From assembly GCA_028532985.1 (NCBI GenBank), contig JANCIK010000009.1, positions 3,038,001 through 3,102,000 of the forward strand: a stretch of 64,000 bases of DNA, in the 5' to 3' direction. Below are positions 1 to 13,581 of the stretch, piece after piece. The notes under the pieces were generated by a model. That model did not search any database. It was not told where the DNA came from and saw only the letters and a list, made by a program, of their open reading frames with translations. A program made the translations under genes and the position numbers. The stretch's first letter is position 1, and the number at the start of each line of letters is the position of its first letter. Origin of the DNA: Stropharia rugosoannulata (Eukaryota > Basidiomycota > Agaricomycetes > Agaricales > Strophariaceae).

Positions 1-25
1 ACCGCCGTGTCTTCTGTTTCTGCAG

Positions 26-490
26 GCACCCTCGCCGCGCTGGACAGAGCGGGCGCGTCCTGCAACAACTGGAAAATCCTTGCTGGCAGCACCGTGCAAG
101 CAAGCTGCCTCAACACCGTAGGCGAGCAGCGTTTGACTACGCAGATCAACCTTAACCAGTGCGTGGGCAACAGTGACGGTGTCCTCCAATGCCAGACCAA
201 GTGAGAATGCCCATACAAGTAGCGTTGTGACCATTGTCTCTAACTTTATTGGTGCGCCGATTCAGCGGTAACGCCGGCAACACCTGCACTTTCAGCAACA
301 TCCAGGACAACAATGGGGTCGTCACCATCAACGCAAACTGTCTCAACAGTCGAGCAGGCTCTCAAAGCAATACTGGATTTCCCGTTGGTACGATTTTTTT
401 TTTCTCCTTTTATTTAAATAGCATCTAAAATTGCCACCTATCGAAACAGATAACTGCTTGACAAACAACAATGGCGTTCTCGGCTGCTGA
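26..490 (+). CDS. CVNH (cyanovirin-N homology) domain protein, 5' partial
   Basis: Three exons read through as one CVNH domain: 26-200, 266-387 and 450-490, ending in TGA, with GT...AG introns between them. The translation shows two CVNH half-repeats: ASCNNWKILAGSTVQASC followed by INLNQCVGNSDGVLQCQ, then a second half ending in DNCLTNNNGVLGC. This pattern of paired Cys, Asn-rich turns and the L-x-N-C-(I/V)-G-N-x-x-G-x-L-x-C motif is typical of fungal CVNH proteins, small sugar-binding proteins of about 100-110 residues. The sequence TCTGCAG just before position 26 looks like a splice acceptor, so the true start and any signal peptide probably lie left of the window; an ATG at position 7 would only work if that acceptor is not used. 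Carbohydrate binding is inferred from the family; the ligand is unknown. Confidence 0.75.
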
Positions 491-2729
491 GCAGGATATC
501 GCATATGGGAGATTACCAGGAGCTTGAACCATTACATGTGGTTGAAGTCCCATTGAATATTAATCCTGGATAGTTACTTCGATTTGTACTTCATTTTTAC
601 ACGTTTTGAACGTTTTAAAAGATTTGAAGTACTTGTTTTAAAACCCTTTGCTAGACCAGGATGTCTTGAGGATGTCTTTGAGAGTCGTTTCTTGCTCATG
701 TTACCCACCCATATATGAGCTGTTGATTACTTGTTCAAGTACAATCACTTCGCGTCAGTGAGAACCATTTTGCCAAACACCGCTATGCTCCGTTATCATA
801 TCCTTTCTGATCTTCTAGTCACTCGTTCTCAGTACAGCCATGGAAATCTTGAAGCTTAAAGCCCTCATGCGACAATGCAAAATACTCAGTACCTACTCGT
901 CGTTTATTCAGTAAAGAGTATAACCTGGACCGATTATAAACGCCCAAATCTACTAATGTCATTAAGCAGTGGCAAGTACCAAGTAGCAGCGCGCATCCAG
1001 TCTACATAGGCGAGGGTCGGGTCAGAGCAGCAGAGAGCGCGAGAGACGAAAGGAATGACAAATATCTTATTTAGCGCAGCAGAAGCACTTTTCACCAGCG
1101 CCGGAGTGCGCCTTAGCTTGGGTATACCATGTGAACTTGGGTTGGCTTATGTGAAACCGAACACTAGCCTGGGTGAATGTACCTTGGTCCCGTGGGTGAT
1201 TCGAGGGGCAGAACAGTACGCGTAAAATCTTACCAGTTCTTGCATCGGCTGTAGAACAGCGCCGGGGTATGGGGATACGCACTTAGAGCGGGTATGTGAG
1301 AAGTAAAGGGGTCCGTCATGGTGAAAATAGCGCTGGGCATGAGGCATGGGCGAGAGCGACGAAGAACTCAGCACCGGTAAAAAACATCTCAGGTGGAAGT
1401 GATGAGATCGACAACTAGTTGAGCGATGAAGACGGTCAATGTCTGCCATATCTTTCGCTTGATATATATTTATCCTCGAGTACAGGCTGCTCAAGGCCAG
1501 TGATCATTTCAAGAGGTGAGCAAAACTCGGGAAAATGTCGCCCTGATCGCGATAATCTTCGTACTGCGGTAGCACGGCCGGGGGCCTCTGAGCCTTGGGA
1601 GTTCGCACCGCATGGCGCGCTGGTCGAATCGGTTGACGCGATGCTCCTGGGTAGAGTCTGTTCTTATGATGTTACTGCCACCCAGGGACTCCGTTATCGA
1701 CCTGAACACTACTGTTAGCAAGCGGCTTGTAGTGCAAGGCGGCGACCGTGCATGTAAGAACGGGAGATAGGTCACGCTTCTGAGACTATCTGTATAATTC
1801 TGGGAGATATATGCGGTAACAGCAATGATGATGCGGAAGAGGGATGCATCCGAAAGCCCCGTTTGATTAAAGAGGTGTGTCGCGCCGCGTTCGCACTAAC
1901 CTTGCTCTCTACCGGCCATAGCGTGGCCAACCTAGTCAAGTGAGTAAAAACATGGTATTGGTATAATATCGATCACCAGCTCGATATGCCACCTGTTGAG
2001 GAAGGGAAAACGACGAGCAAGAAGGCAGATGCGAAGGGTGTCGGTCTTTAAATCGGTGATTGTTTATAAAGTCCTTGGAATTTTGGGATATCATAATCGG
2101 TATTTGGACAAGTATAAAGGAGCTCTGATAGGACGTTAAGGTTAACGTTTGTTATAACTGCAGTCTCACATCCTGAAACCAGCTTTATAGATGCAAGCTA
2201 AAGCAAGAATGTCCTGACACCTACGATTGCAATCGAGTTAGCATTGAGCTTGTGACATAGACAGATAAGTTGTGCATGTATCCATAGTGCTGTTGAACTA
2301 TGCAGACGAATGCTAATAGCCCAAGATAAAGCATTTGAACAGTCCTGAATGGGTGAGGGTTCGGCTAGGGGTTCTTTCAGTAATCCTAGCACCGTCTGGA
2401 GACTAGCAGGCGAGGGTTTGATGGATGGAGAGACCACAGAGGTGAAGACGATAGTACGGAATCCCCTTGTACTATCAGATTTACAGTTCGCCAAAGCACA
2501 GCCAGAGTCTCCAACAGAATCAAAGAACGAGCAGAAGGTACGTAAGGCGTCTTTGAGGAATCTACGAAGGAGGGAAGAGTTGGGAAGAGCGGGCTGGAGC
2601 GGGATGATGAGGCAGAAGCTTGAGTTACAAATACAACCAAACAGATTCCCAAACTCAGCCACCGTCCATCAGACGACCGCAAACGACAGCCCGACACCGC
2701 CCCGCCCATCCTCAAGCACCAAATTCACG
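491..2729. other. intergenic, no recognised gene
   Basis: About 2.2 kb with no ORF whose translation I recognise and no plausible multi-exon chain. Several open frames of 60-184 codons overlap each other on both strands around 1.1-1.7 kb and 2.2-2.9 kb, which is what random GC-richer sequence gives. The last part is the promoter and 5' UTR of the eL14 gene. A stretch near 2570-2660 (read on the minus strand) resembles one near 4635-4700 on the plus strand. Confidence 0.5.
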
Positions 2730-3449
2730 ATGACGGTAAGCATAATTCCATTCCGAGGGCGAACCTTCGATCTTGGGAGCTATCCTGCGGCAGAAAGGAA
2801 GAAAATGAGGTCGGGACGGGATGGATGCTTTGAAGGGTGGTGGGATGACGCTGCCGGGTCGCTGCAGGATATGCTAAACCTCTGCGCGAACACACGGATC
2901 TGACCGCTCGTTCTCCTCCAGGAATCAAATTTCAAGCGTTTCGTTGAGGTCGGGCGTGGTACGTTCCCTATTCTACGACCTCTGGCTTTGTGGCACAGTA
3001 CTCATTTTTTATTTTTCGTGCAGTTGTCCTCCTCAAGTCCGGTCCCTCCGCTGGCCGTATCGCCGTGATCACGGAGATCATCGACCACAACCGCGTAGGT
3101 CCCACAGAGAATAATTAAATTGCGAAGGAAAGGCTAATGTAACCTATAGGCCATGATCGACGGTCCTACGACCGAGGTCCCCCGCCAATCGTACCCCTTC
3201 AAGCACCTCACCCTGACCCCCTACATCGTCACCGCCCTCCCCCGCGCTGCTGGTTCCGGCGTTGTGAAGAAGTACCTGGAGAAGGAGGCCATAGTCGAGA
3301 AGTGGAACAAGTCGTCGTGGGCTGTGAAGCGCGCTGCTGTCCAGAAGAGGCGGGAGCTGAACGACTTCGGCCGCTTCGCGATCATGCTCGCGAAGAAGAA
3401 GCGCACCGATGTTGTCCGCAAGGCGGTCTTCAAGGCCAACAAGGCGTGA
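2730..3449 (+). CDS. RPL14: 60S ribosomal protein eL14
   Basis: Component of the large cytosolic ribosomal subunit. Four exons: 2730-2735 (only the Met and Thr codons), 2922-2958, 3024-3094 and 3150-3449. The spliced product starts MTESNFKRFVEVGRVVLL and continues with the KOW-type segment KSGPSAGRIAVITEIIDHNR, followed by the eL14-specific core (TTEVPRQSYPFKHLTLTP, WNKSSWAVKRAAVQKRREL, FGRFAIMLAKKKR). Length is about 140 residues, normal for fungal eL14. A tiny first exon that separates the start codon from the body is common in fungal ribosomal protein genes. The first intron (about 186 bp) is clearly longer than the other two. No TATA box is obvious, as expected for a housekeeping gene. 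Confident identification. Confidence 0.95.
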
Positions 3450-5838
3450 TTTGTCTTTTTCGTGCGGACGGGACGGTGGTAGGCGCGGTTGTGTGTCAAA
3501 ATGAGAGGGATTGCAAGCCACATGCTTTGTATGTTATTATGCCACGTCGAATCCATGCATCCTATTCTCGCCAGCTTCGCTCTGATGGAGGGTTTCTGTT
3601 GCGCAAGACAGCACGACGACGGATTTAGGTACTAGGCGCAGCGATACCTGGCTTTTGCGCTGCTTTAGGGATCAATGTCTTGCTCTGTTGCATTCTAGGT
3701 GAATATAGTATGCGCGTCCAGGTTATCTTCCACTCAGTGCGCCGTGAATCTCGAAGTTAGTCAGGGAATAATTTGTACGTTGCACTGAGAGCATCTGGGT
3801 AACATTCAGCTCAGCTGTTACGGCAGCATTTTACAACCGACGCGTCGAACGCGCCTCTGGCGAACGTCATTGGGCGCTCGCCCTTAGTATGTATTCTCTG
3901 CTTGCTAATTGTGTCATCCGGAATCGTCTACGTTATCTCCATCCTCGTCATTTGTTACCACTGGATACGCATCTTCTGTGTTATCATGGTAGTAGCCCCA
4001 AGCTGTACGGCGCTAATTCTGCAGACCTCCTCCAAGAACCTTCTTCCAGGGAGGCTTTCCCCGAATTAAACCCCCTTATCTCATCGTTCTCGCCACCGAA
4101 ATTAAATTCCGGTAGTTCAGAAAATCCCCAGATAGGCACGAACTGCCTTTGGAGTATGAAACTCTGATAGACAAGACAATTAAAGTTGTAGACTTGCTTT
4201 ACCATAATTCTATGCTGCTCGCAAACTTTATATCGCAGACACCGAATGATGCTATGGGTGCAGATGCAACTGATAGCAGCAACATATCTTCTATTTGCGA
4301 ACTTGGATACAAAACTGAAGCCCTTGATGAAGCTGGAGGCTCGACCGTCCGATCGCTAGGGAGGGGAGTTCCAAGAGAAAGTAATAGTAGTTTCGATCCA
4401 CGAGTCCTGTTTTTCAAACGTGATGCGCCATTCAAAGTGGCCCTGAAGAAACTTGGGAATTTCTGTACCTTTTCGACTCGGAGGAGGCCTATAGCATTAG
4501 CCGGGTACAATTTTTTTATTCTTCGTGGTCTGAAAATATAAGGCTGGAAAGAAACTATGGCAAAGAGAGAGTTGCCATCACTACAAGCAAGATTGGAGGG
4601 ATCCACGGAGGCACGCTCGGAGGTCCCGGTCACGGGTGTTTGCTTGGTTGTATTTGCAACACAAACTCCTGATCCATTCCGCCTTTCCCAAACCTTTCCT
4701 CCGTCCTTCCTTCCTTCCTTCCTTCTCCTCGTTCTTGAACCGTTGCTGCTTCTTTCACCCTCTATCCCTAATCTTGCCTGGTTCTGTCCTCAATTTCTCT
4801 CACTCCTGCATGACACCCGCCCTTTCCAGATCTCCAAACTGGTCGTGGAGCAGGACCGCTGTCGACTCGCCTGTGCACAGGAAATGGGGTGGTAGATACA
4901 CCTCCAATATACCCCGAAATTTGGATCTGGGTCCTCCGAGTCTGTGCCTTCGCCGTCTTTTATCTAGGCTTTCTCCAGATGGCCTCCAGCCTGTCAAGTA
5001 CTGCATACAGGCAGCCACACTATGCGCATGCATACAACCAGTTATCTCACAGGGTACCGAACTATACGCATATAACCAACAACCAGATTGGAGCCCAACT
5101 GAACTTGGATAGCGGGTGCATATATGCGGCATGATGGACACCTGACATGTATCTCCGGTCCGAAAGGTATCTCTTAAGTTATCTGGCATTGGGGACTTGG
5201 CTGTCGTCTTTTTGAGCCTTTAGAGGTAAGTTGTAATGCTACCCGGCCCGCTGGCTCGCCTTTCCCGTAACGTGGACAGCAGATTCACTGCGTAATAACG
5301 GCGTCTGATACGTTTCTCTGGGACGAGTCTCGTACCACAATCATCTGGACGCCGGACTTGGCTATGGACAGTATCTTCGGGTAAGTTGATGTGGAACCTG
5401 CCTCCACCAGCTTGGCTGTCCCTGGGACCTCTCGGCTGTGAAACTGATACCTGCAACGACCTCTCGCGCGCTGTAAGAGGAGAGTACAAGATTGTTCGCC
5501 AGACGTAATATCAACCGGCGACTTCATGTGCTCCCATCAGATCCTCGTTCTTGCCCTTCAAGTCCACTGAGTATGGCCAGGTGAAGCTATACAGTCGGTT
5601 ACTACCACCGAATTCATCGGCAATAATCAGGACCCGTGATCGACTTGATCCCCTTTGCACCAGACTTGTGGGCCTCATAGCAATAGTTATCCAACGTAAA
5701 GAAAGTTATGGAAAAAGAAAGGTATGTAAGAAATATTCCAGTCCGTACGGTATTTCTGTCCGAACTTGACCCGAATCGTCCCTCCAGCAAGAATCACACG
5801 AAATTATAACTGTCTTTTTTGAAAGTGATGCTTGTAGC
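3450..5838. other. intergenic, no recognised gene; short (TTCC)n run
   Basis: About 2.4 kb without a recognisable gene. Open frames of 90-158 codons at 4.1-5.1 kb overlap on both strands and give no familiar motif. A short tetranucleotide run of TTCC units lies at about 4703-4725. Part of 4635-4700 resembles, in inverted orientation, sequence at about 2570-2660. Confidence 0.5.
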
Positions 5839-7139
5839 TCAGACGCTTTCCTTCTCCATCTCGCTACCTCCATTTCCAGTGACAAGGACGCCTGTTTCTG
5901 AAGCTGACAATGAGGTGTTTTGAACCGTGGGCTGCACGACGAAGTTCAGAGCTGAAACTCTTTCCGAAAGACTTGAGACATCGGCAGCCGAAGCAGCTGA
6001 GAGGCTTATCTGGGCGACTATTAGGGTCGGTGCTATGCCCTGCTCAAACATCGCTCAATAGCACACAGCGCTTAAGATGTGAACGACACTCACAGTGATA
6101 GGTATAGCCAGGGCATCCACGTACAACTGCAGCCCGAAAACCGGCACCGAGCTGCTGGTGATCGTAAGCAGGGACAGGAAGTCTCCCATCGCGAACAGAA
6201 GCACGATTAGCGAGTATAGCACCGCCGACTCGATGACTATTCTCAGGATATGAATATATCTGCGCCTTGAGCGCGTCTCTTTACTTGTGGACGAGAGGAT
6301 GCGCTTGCAGATGATGTATGTACCCAGGCAGCTGTTCAGCGCGGTCACCACGTCCAATGTTCCATCGACAATGAAGCCCACGCGCTCGCTATGCACTGTA
6401 TCCACCCCGGGTTTGAGAAGATTCCTTCCCTGTATGACGCTCGAGACGACAGACAAAGCTTGGTCATCTCGTTAGTGCTTCAATAATAAAGCCTATGCCA
6501 CTGAAAAACCTCACCAGACTCGACTGCGAGGAAAACAAGGAGCGCCGCAATGCGCCGCAACGATAGGTCAGACATATGATAACATCTCCATGTCTACCTA
6601 TTGCATCAGAACTCTCGCCGGGAAAATGCATGGAGCATGAAGTGAGGCAGAAGATACTCACCATTATTCCGTTCGCAAGAATGTGACCGCAATATGTGAG
6701 CATGACATCGAACAGCTGCAGCACGGATCCGTTGAGCAGATAAGCTAAGAGGATAGAGTCCCGTGTATCTCCATTGACTACGAAGTCAAAGTTGGTCTGG
6801 TACCATTGTAGAATAAGCTGGGCCATCGTCACGGTGTATAATGCTGATAAGGAGACTGTTACAATCCGGTTATGCTGGGATCTACGCGACACTGATAACG
6901 AATTAGCTACAGATCTTGGTGTACTATATAGCTTTCAAATAGTTTTCTGCAGACTTACTGTACACTACTAGTGTCCCAATGTATATGGAAGTGTAGATAC
7001 CTAAAATGGCATTATTATTGTATAATCGTGTGAAGGAACATGGTGAAATACCCATGGAATAAACGAATAACAGCGTCGAGTTCAAGTCATCACCTATGAC
7101 CGATTTTGCCGTTGCTTCCATGCTGCCGTCTGAAGCCAT
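5839..7139 (-). CDS. basidiomycete seven-transmembrane protein (DUF6534-like)
   Basis: A multi-exon gene on the minus strand, starting at 7139 (MASDGSMEATAKSVIGDDL) and ending EMEKESV-stop at 5839. Splicing joins hydrophobic blocks in the order seen in a large basidiomycete family: STLLFVYSM-GIYTSIYIGTLVVYM; VTVSLSALYTVTMAQLILQW; a lumenal FDFVVNGDTRDS loop; a helix followed by WRCYHMSDLSLRRIAALLVF; DVVTALNSCLGTYIICKRIL; the ESAVLYSLIVLLF helix; and GIAPTLIVAQISL before a hydrophilic tail. The (W/R)CY motif after the third helix, the Arg-rich loop TSKETRSRRRYIHILR and the IAPTLI segment are the family hallmarks I used. No biochemical function is established; a receptor-like role is only a topology-based guess. 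No frameshifts or stops were seen. DUF6533 versus DUF6534 assignment is tentative. Confidence 0.75.
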
Positions 7140-7989
7140 GTTGGTATTTGGCTTTGAACCACGCTTTAGTAGCACACTTTATACTTATATGCGCGCGAGG
7201 TTGTGGGAGGCATGGTGCTTATACTAGGGAGCCTTAGCGACGCACATAATAGAAAAATAAATAAACATATGAAGTTGACACTCTTCAAGTTAAAGCTTGC
7301 TAGTTACTGTTGATGATACACCGTCTTACACTGGACGCTCCATACCTGCTTTGCGGGGAATGATAGTGTCAGTAGAGCCATAACTATTAGACCTTTTGAA
7401 TTTATTATCCCAACAGGGGGATGAAAAAGGCCGTTCCAGTGATAAAGCAGTAGACGTACATGTCAATCATTCTGTAAAGATAAGATCATCAGTAGAACAG
7501 TACACACGCTTGGCTGGGATGGAGAGACAACGATTCCATTGCGTTGACTTAGTCCTTCTAGCATATTATTAATCCCTTTACATAATATAACTGACTCTAC
7601 TACTACTTGAATAACAATTTCGCATCCTTGAAGAGTTGTTCAATACACGTTTATTTCCTCCAATACCAAATGAAGAGGGCGTCTGTTACAGCTGTCGCAT
7701 TTATTGATTTATTGATTGATGTAATATTGTGTGATGGAGTATGACTAGACATGTTGAAGACCTAGCTACCCGGCAACGCTCCACCTACGCTGTCAATGTT
7801 TTCCGGATCCTTCCGTAGCCGACGTTGTCAAACACGTAAGGTCATCTGTCTTATAAGAAGCGTTATTCCGTCAAGCATCCGGAAACAATTTCAGATGAGA
7901 TACAGTTTATTGAGACATCTACTGAACACGTTTGACCATGAAATACTAAATACAAAACAGTTAAAACAAAGGCTACAAGAGATTTAAAT
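7140..7989. other. intergenic between 7TM gene and P1
   Basis: AT-rich spacer of about 850 bp. It holds the putative upstream region of the 7TM gene and the 3' flank of peroxidase P1. No ORF or RNA gene was recognised; the short run TTATTGATTTATTGATTGATG at about 7700 is low-complexity. Confidence 0.5.
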
Positions 7990-9489
<1,500 letters not shown>

Positions 9490-9569
9490 GGCGAATGGCT
9501 GGGTACTCGGCGAAGAGTAAAGAGGAGGAGACTTTGTTTCCTTGATTTTTACTCGACTCGCAGAGCACC

Positions 9570-9577
9570 CTTTATAC
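9570..9577 (-). promoter_or_regulatory. TATA box of P1
   Basis: CTTTATAC on the plus strand reads as GTATAAAG for the gene, about 80 bp upstream of the P1 start codon. All six peroxidase genes have a TATA-like element at this distance. Confidence 0.55.
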
Positions 9578-11712
9578 GATTTTTTGTGAGACGGGCGAAC
9601 CCCTTCGACGCGCGCGTTACAGTCGCCAAGACCAAAACAAAAATAGATGAAAGAAAAGATCATTGACAAGACAGGTCAGCTTGGCTTTCTATTCATACGC
9701 CGTGGGACTGAAACGGAAATCATATCTCGCCCACCGACGGTTTGGTAAAATTGCAACCTTTGCCGAGTAGACACCCGGAGGAGTATCTTCCACGACTGTG
9801 GGCATATGTTCTAAACTTAGGAACGCCTGCATAAATCACACAAACTAAAAATACCTCGACGTCTTGTTTGTCAGAATAACAACACCAGAATTGCGGTACG
9901 CTGATATTTTTGTAGTTATTCTGCCACATTGCTGTATGACTTCTACACACTATCGCTCGGTATATATTCCAGAGCAACGGTTCGTGAGCAGGCGACGTCC
10001 ATCTTTGCGTGTAATAGGACAACCGTTAGGGGCTTTATTGTAGTATACTAAGGATAGCCGGTCACGGAGATCAAGGAATGCAAGCTTGATAAACCTGTCT
10101 TCTGCTAGAAATCGACCCACCAAACTCGAAGACAGGCTTTGAGAAATATGATCTCCGGCTTTTACAAGAAATATATTGCTCCATTGTTTCGATGTAGAGA
10201 TAATTTTGGTGACATACCTAACAGAAATCAGTGTTTTATTCCAGTTCTGAGAATCCCTTGGCGCTAGTCCAACACGGTTTTAACTTTCCATCACTGGACA
10301 CATACTGTAGTGGGGAGGTACTGAGCATGTCAAAATCGGATTCCTAGTCCCAGATTTGTGAGGATGTTTACTGCTTAACGGGCACCATGCATCCGAAGAC
10401 AACGTTTTCCTATCACGTTCTTGTTCTTCTCATTGAGTCGGATCATAATCTGTTTGCTCGGGCCGAGACGACTGGACATATGTAACATCTTCGATGACAG
10501 TAATTTGTCTCGGATCCGTGGAGGAGTCAGCGAGTCAGCAATAGGCTCGTGCACACAGCGCAACTTGAGATCATGGTTGCTCTGAGGTCGATTAAAAGCC
10601 TGTATTAAATTAAATAATACTTCGCTCGATGGACATAACTGAGTTCCAATAGAGACGAATTACGTACTCATTCAACGTAAAAAGCATGTTTACACCCGAG
10701 GCTCATAAAGTACGCTTTGTCCTAAGTATACGATTTAAGCCTTATTACGGATACATTCGATCACCTATAGACTTTTAGAGAAGGATTAATATTATCGATT
10801 AGGAATGTTAGTGCCATGTTAATTAATGTTGTAAAGAATTTCTTGGTTGTTGCTGCAGGGCCTTGTACTCACTGGCAAATACGACTGAGAGACATGTACC
10901 GGTCAAGTCAGTATAATGATTATCCTCAGCCTGAGAGCTACTGATTTGGCTTGCGTGTAGTAGTAGCCACTACTACTTAATCAATACTTAATTTAATCCC
11001 AAATAATTTGGAAAGCACAGGGGTGTCATGAAGTCAAACCACAGTTAAACTATTTCTCTTAAGCTCTTCGACTCGGAAGTATCAGCTAACTATACATCTC
11101 AAGTCGTATTTTATGAAAGTCATACATACCAGTAGAGAAACTTAATTGCAGCAGTTACGAAGTAGGGTGTGCTGTTTGCGGAGATTAAATATGCGCAATC
11201 AGCCGGATAGTCGCCATCCTTCCGAGTCGGCATCATGGAAGGCAGCGCTAGTGCAGTTGAATATTTGAACAGCTGCTCCATCCTGATGTGCGGGCGCGAC
11301 TTGTTGAAGAGCAAATCTTAAGAAAACAGCATGATATACGATGGATTACTGTCTGTTCCAAAGACTTCGTATATACAAAAGTCATGAACCTGCAGTTGGC
11401 CTGATCATAATGCCGTGACCGTGGTCGGGACTGATGGCAGCAGGTAGTAGTACTATTTGCTACGAAGTACTGTAGTCAGCCTGTCAGCCTCCTCAAATGT
11501 CGAGTTAAAGATATGATTAGCACTGTACATATCTAAAAACTCATTAACCCAATCTACACGTGGGGGGCATTGGGCATTAAAACTGCTGCGGCAAATTAGT
11601 AAGCTGGACTAGATATTATTATGCAAGCTGCCATTGGCGGAGGGCGAAGCAGCCGACTGTGCCGACGACTGGACGGACGTCTGGGAGAACGTTCGGTGAT
11701 TTATCAACCACG

Positions 11713-11720
11713 TATAAAAA
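11713..11720 (+). promoter_or_regulatory. TATA box of GH16 gene
   Basis: TATAAAAA about 80 bp upstream of the GH16 start codon at 11796. Confidence 0.55.
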
Positions 11721-11795
11721 CTGTGCGATCCCCCAGCTACGAAGCGTTTTCGCTCCATCATCAGCCTTCTGTGCTACTAGTAGTGTGCTGGAACG

Positions 11796-13581
11796 ATGCG
11801 ATTTACAAGTCTCCTTGTAATCAGTCCGCTTGTACTTTCGAGCGTACAAGCACAATACAACCTCGTACGTTCCTGGTTGCTCGCTTAGATATACGGGCTC
11901 TACTTAAATGGTGCCTTAGATTAGGGAGTATGCTGGTCAGTAAACTCACAACAATAGGCGGCGGCTGACCCTTACGTGAATATGACGATTATCAGGTTCA
12001 AATTTTTTTGACGGATGGACATTTTATGGGGCATTGGACAATTTGACGCACGGCAAGTACTTTACAAAAGATCAATTCATCTGAGCTGACAACTGAATCT
12101 CACACCTACAGGAGCGGTGAACTACCTTGACCAAAGTGATGCATTTTCTACTGGACTTGCCCGTGTCGATAGTACAACGCAGCACGCTATTATCAGGGTC
12201 GACAATACAAGTGAAGTCATGCAAGGAGGCAATCGTAGCTCGGTATGCTCACAGAAATCAACATTACGATGTATGGCTCTGACGGCATTATTACTGCAGA
12301 TACGAATTGACACGACAGACTCGTATGGAGTCGGCAGTCTTTGGATCATTGACGTTGTGCATTTACCGTTTGGATGCTCAGTCTGGCCCGCATTCTGGAC
12401 TAGATAAGTTCCATCCTATGCCGTCTTGAAATATTTGAATAACACATTTTTCTTTCTAATGCACAGGACAAAATTGGCCTACGATGGGTGAAATCGACAT
12501 AATCGAAGGAGTCAACATGGTAACGCAGAATAAAATGGGCCTCCACACGCTTTCTGGGTTAGTTACATTGGAATCAAACCTGGAGATTGATTAAACTTGC
12601 ATTTTAGATGCATGCATGTTCCAGGAGCCAACCAGCTAGGGACGAATGATAATCTGGACTGCAATTTCCAAAATGCTACTGTCGGCTGTGGCGTTACAGA
12701 TACGACCAATCTGGCAACCTTTGGGGATGGGTTCAACCAGGCTGGGGGTGGTGTGTGGGCTACGCAGTTCGACGTTTCGGGAATATTGTAAGCTCCGTCG
12801 AACCACTTTTATTATAACCACTTATATTTCCTATTCTAGTATGTGGTTCTGGCAGGTAAGGACAATCTTAGCACTGCATATTAAAAATAACACTCCCGTG
12901 TACAGAGAGGAAATATTCCCCCAGAGCTCCAAGGCCCAGCTCCCCAAACATTAGATGTATCGACATGGGGAGCACCCGTAGCGAGCTACCTGTCAACATC
13001 CTGCGATACGTCTCAGTTCTTCGGCGAGCAGACTCTCGTCTTGGATATCACGCTTTGTGTAAGCCTCACAGTCCCATATTAAAGATAATTTTATTGACTC
13101 TTTTCAAACAGGGAGACGAGTAAGTTGCTGAGCTCACAACTAGGTCATTTTTACTGATTCACAAAACAGCGCTGGAGGCGTGAACGTTTATCCTCAAACC
13201 TGCGCTAACGAGCCTCCCAACGTCCCAAATCCTGTTGCACCGCCTCCAGACGTATCAGAGTGCTACTTCAACAACGTGGTTGGCCCTGGCTCACCGCGCT
13301 TCGATGACGCGTTCTTCGAGATAAATTATCTGCGCAGCTACTCGAACCTCGTTGGTGCCTCGCCACTCCCTGTGAGCAGTGGTTCGTCAGGCCCCGCCGC
13401 TACGTCAGGCCCCACCGCCACTCCTGCTGCAAGCGCACCCTCTACGGCCGGTAGTAGTGCGGCCGGTGCTGCGGGGGACAACGTTGCTGGTACTTCTGAT
13501 GCACCAACGCAATACACCGTTGCTTCAGCCTACGCGCTAACGGCAGTCATGACAGTACTCGCTGGAGCTCTGCTAATTTAA
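11796..13581 (+). CDS. GH16 endo-beta-1,3(4)-glucanase, GPI-anchor-like C-terminus
   Basis: Secreted glycoside hydrolase family 16 (laminarinase, Lam16A-like), acting on beta-1,3(1,4)-glucans of fungal or plant walls. The start at 11796 gives signal peptide MRFTSLLVISPLVLSSVQA, mature QYNLV. Spliced exons give FFDGWTFYGALDNLTHG, NYLDQSDAFSTGLARVD, GVGSLWIIDVVHLPFGCSVW and the catalytic GEIDIIEGVN (nucleophile Glu and acid/base Glu, about 12488-12517), then HTLSG-CMHVPG and the WGAPVASYLSTSCDTSQFF segment. The last exon (from about 13170) ends the domain at YFNNVVGPGSPRFDDAFFEI, then adds an Ala/Ser/Thr/Pro-rich linker and a hydrophobic C-terminus (YALTAVMTVLAGALLI). That tail fits GPI attachment to the fungus's own wall or membrane, which would favour wall remodelling over secretion (inference). 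Convergent with the laccase gene. Confidence 0.9.

Larger units (their letters stand above)
9490..11795. other. divergent intergenic region P1 / GH16
   Basis: About 2.3 kb between two divergently transcribed secreted-enzyme genes, so it holds both promoters. Beyond the two TATA boxes I recognise no gene; the open frames on both strands here are short, overlapping and without family signal. Confidence 0.5.

Noticed and set aside
1147..1494. 115-codon minus-strand ORF as a small secreted protein
   Set aside because: Start has no signal peptide, splice sites do not join it to neighbours, and overlapping frames are equally open.
2349..2903. 184-codon plus-strand ORF
   Set aside because: It runs through the eL14 promoter, start and first intron, has low-complexity Arg/Ser-rich translation and no family signal.
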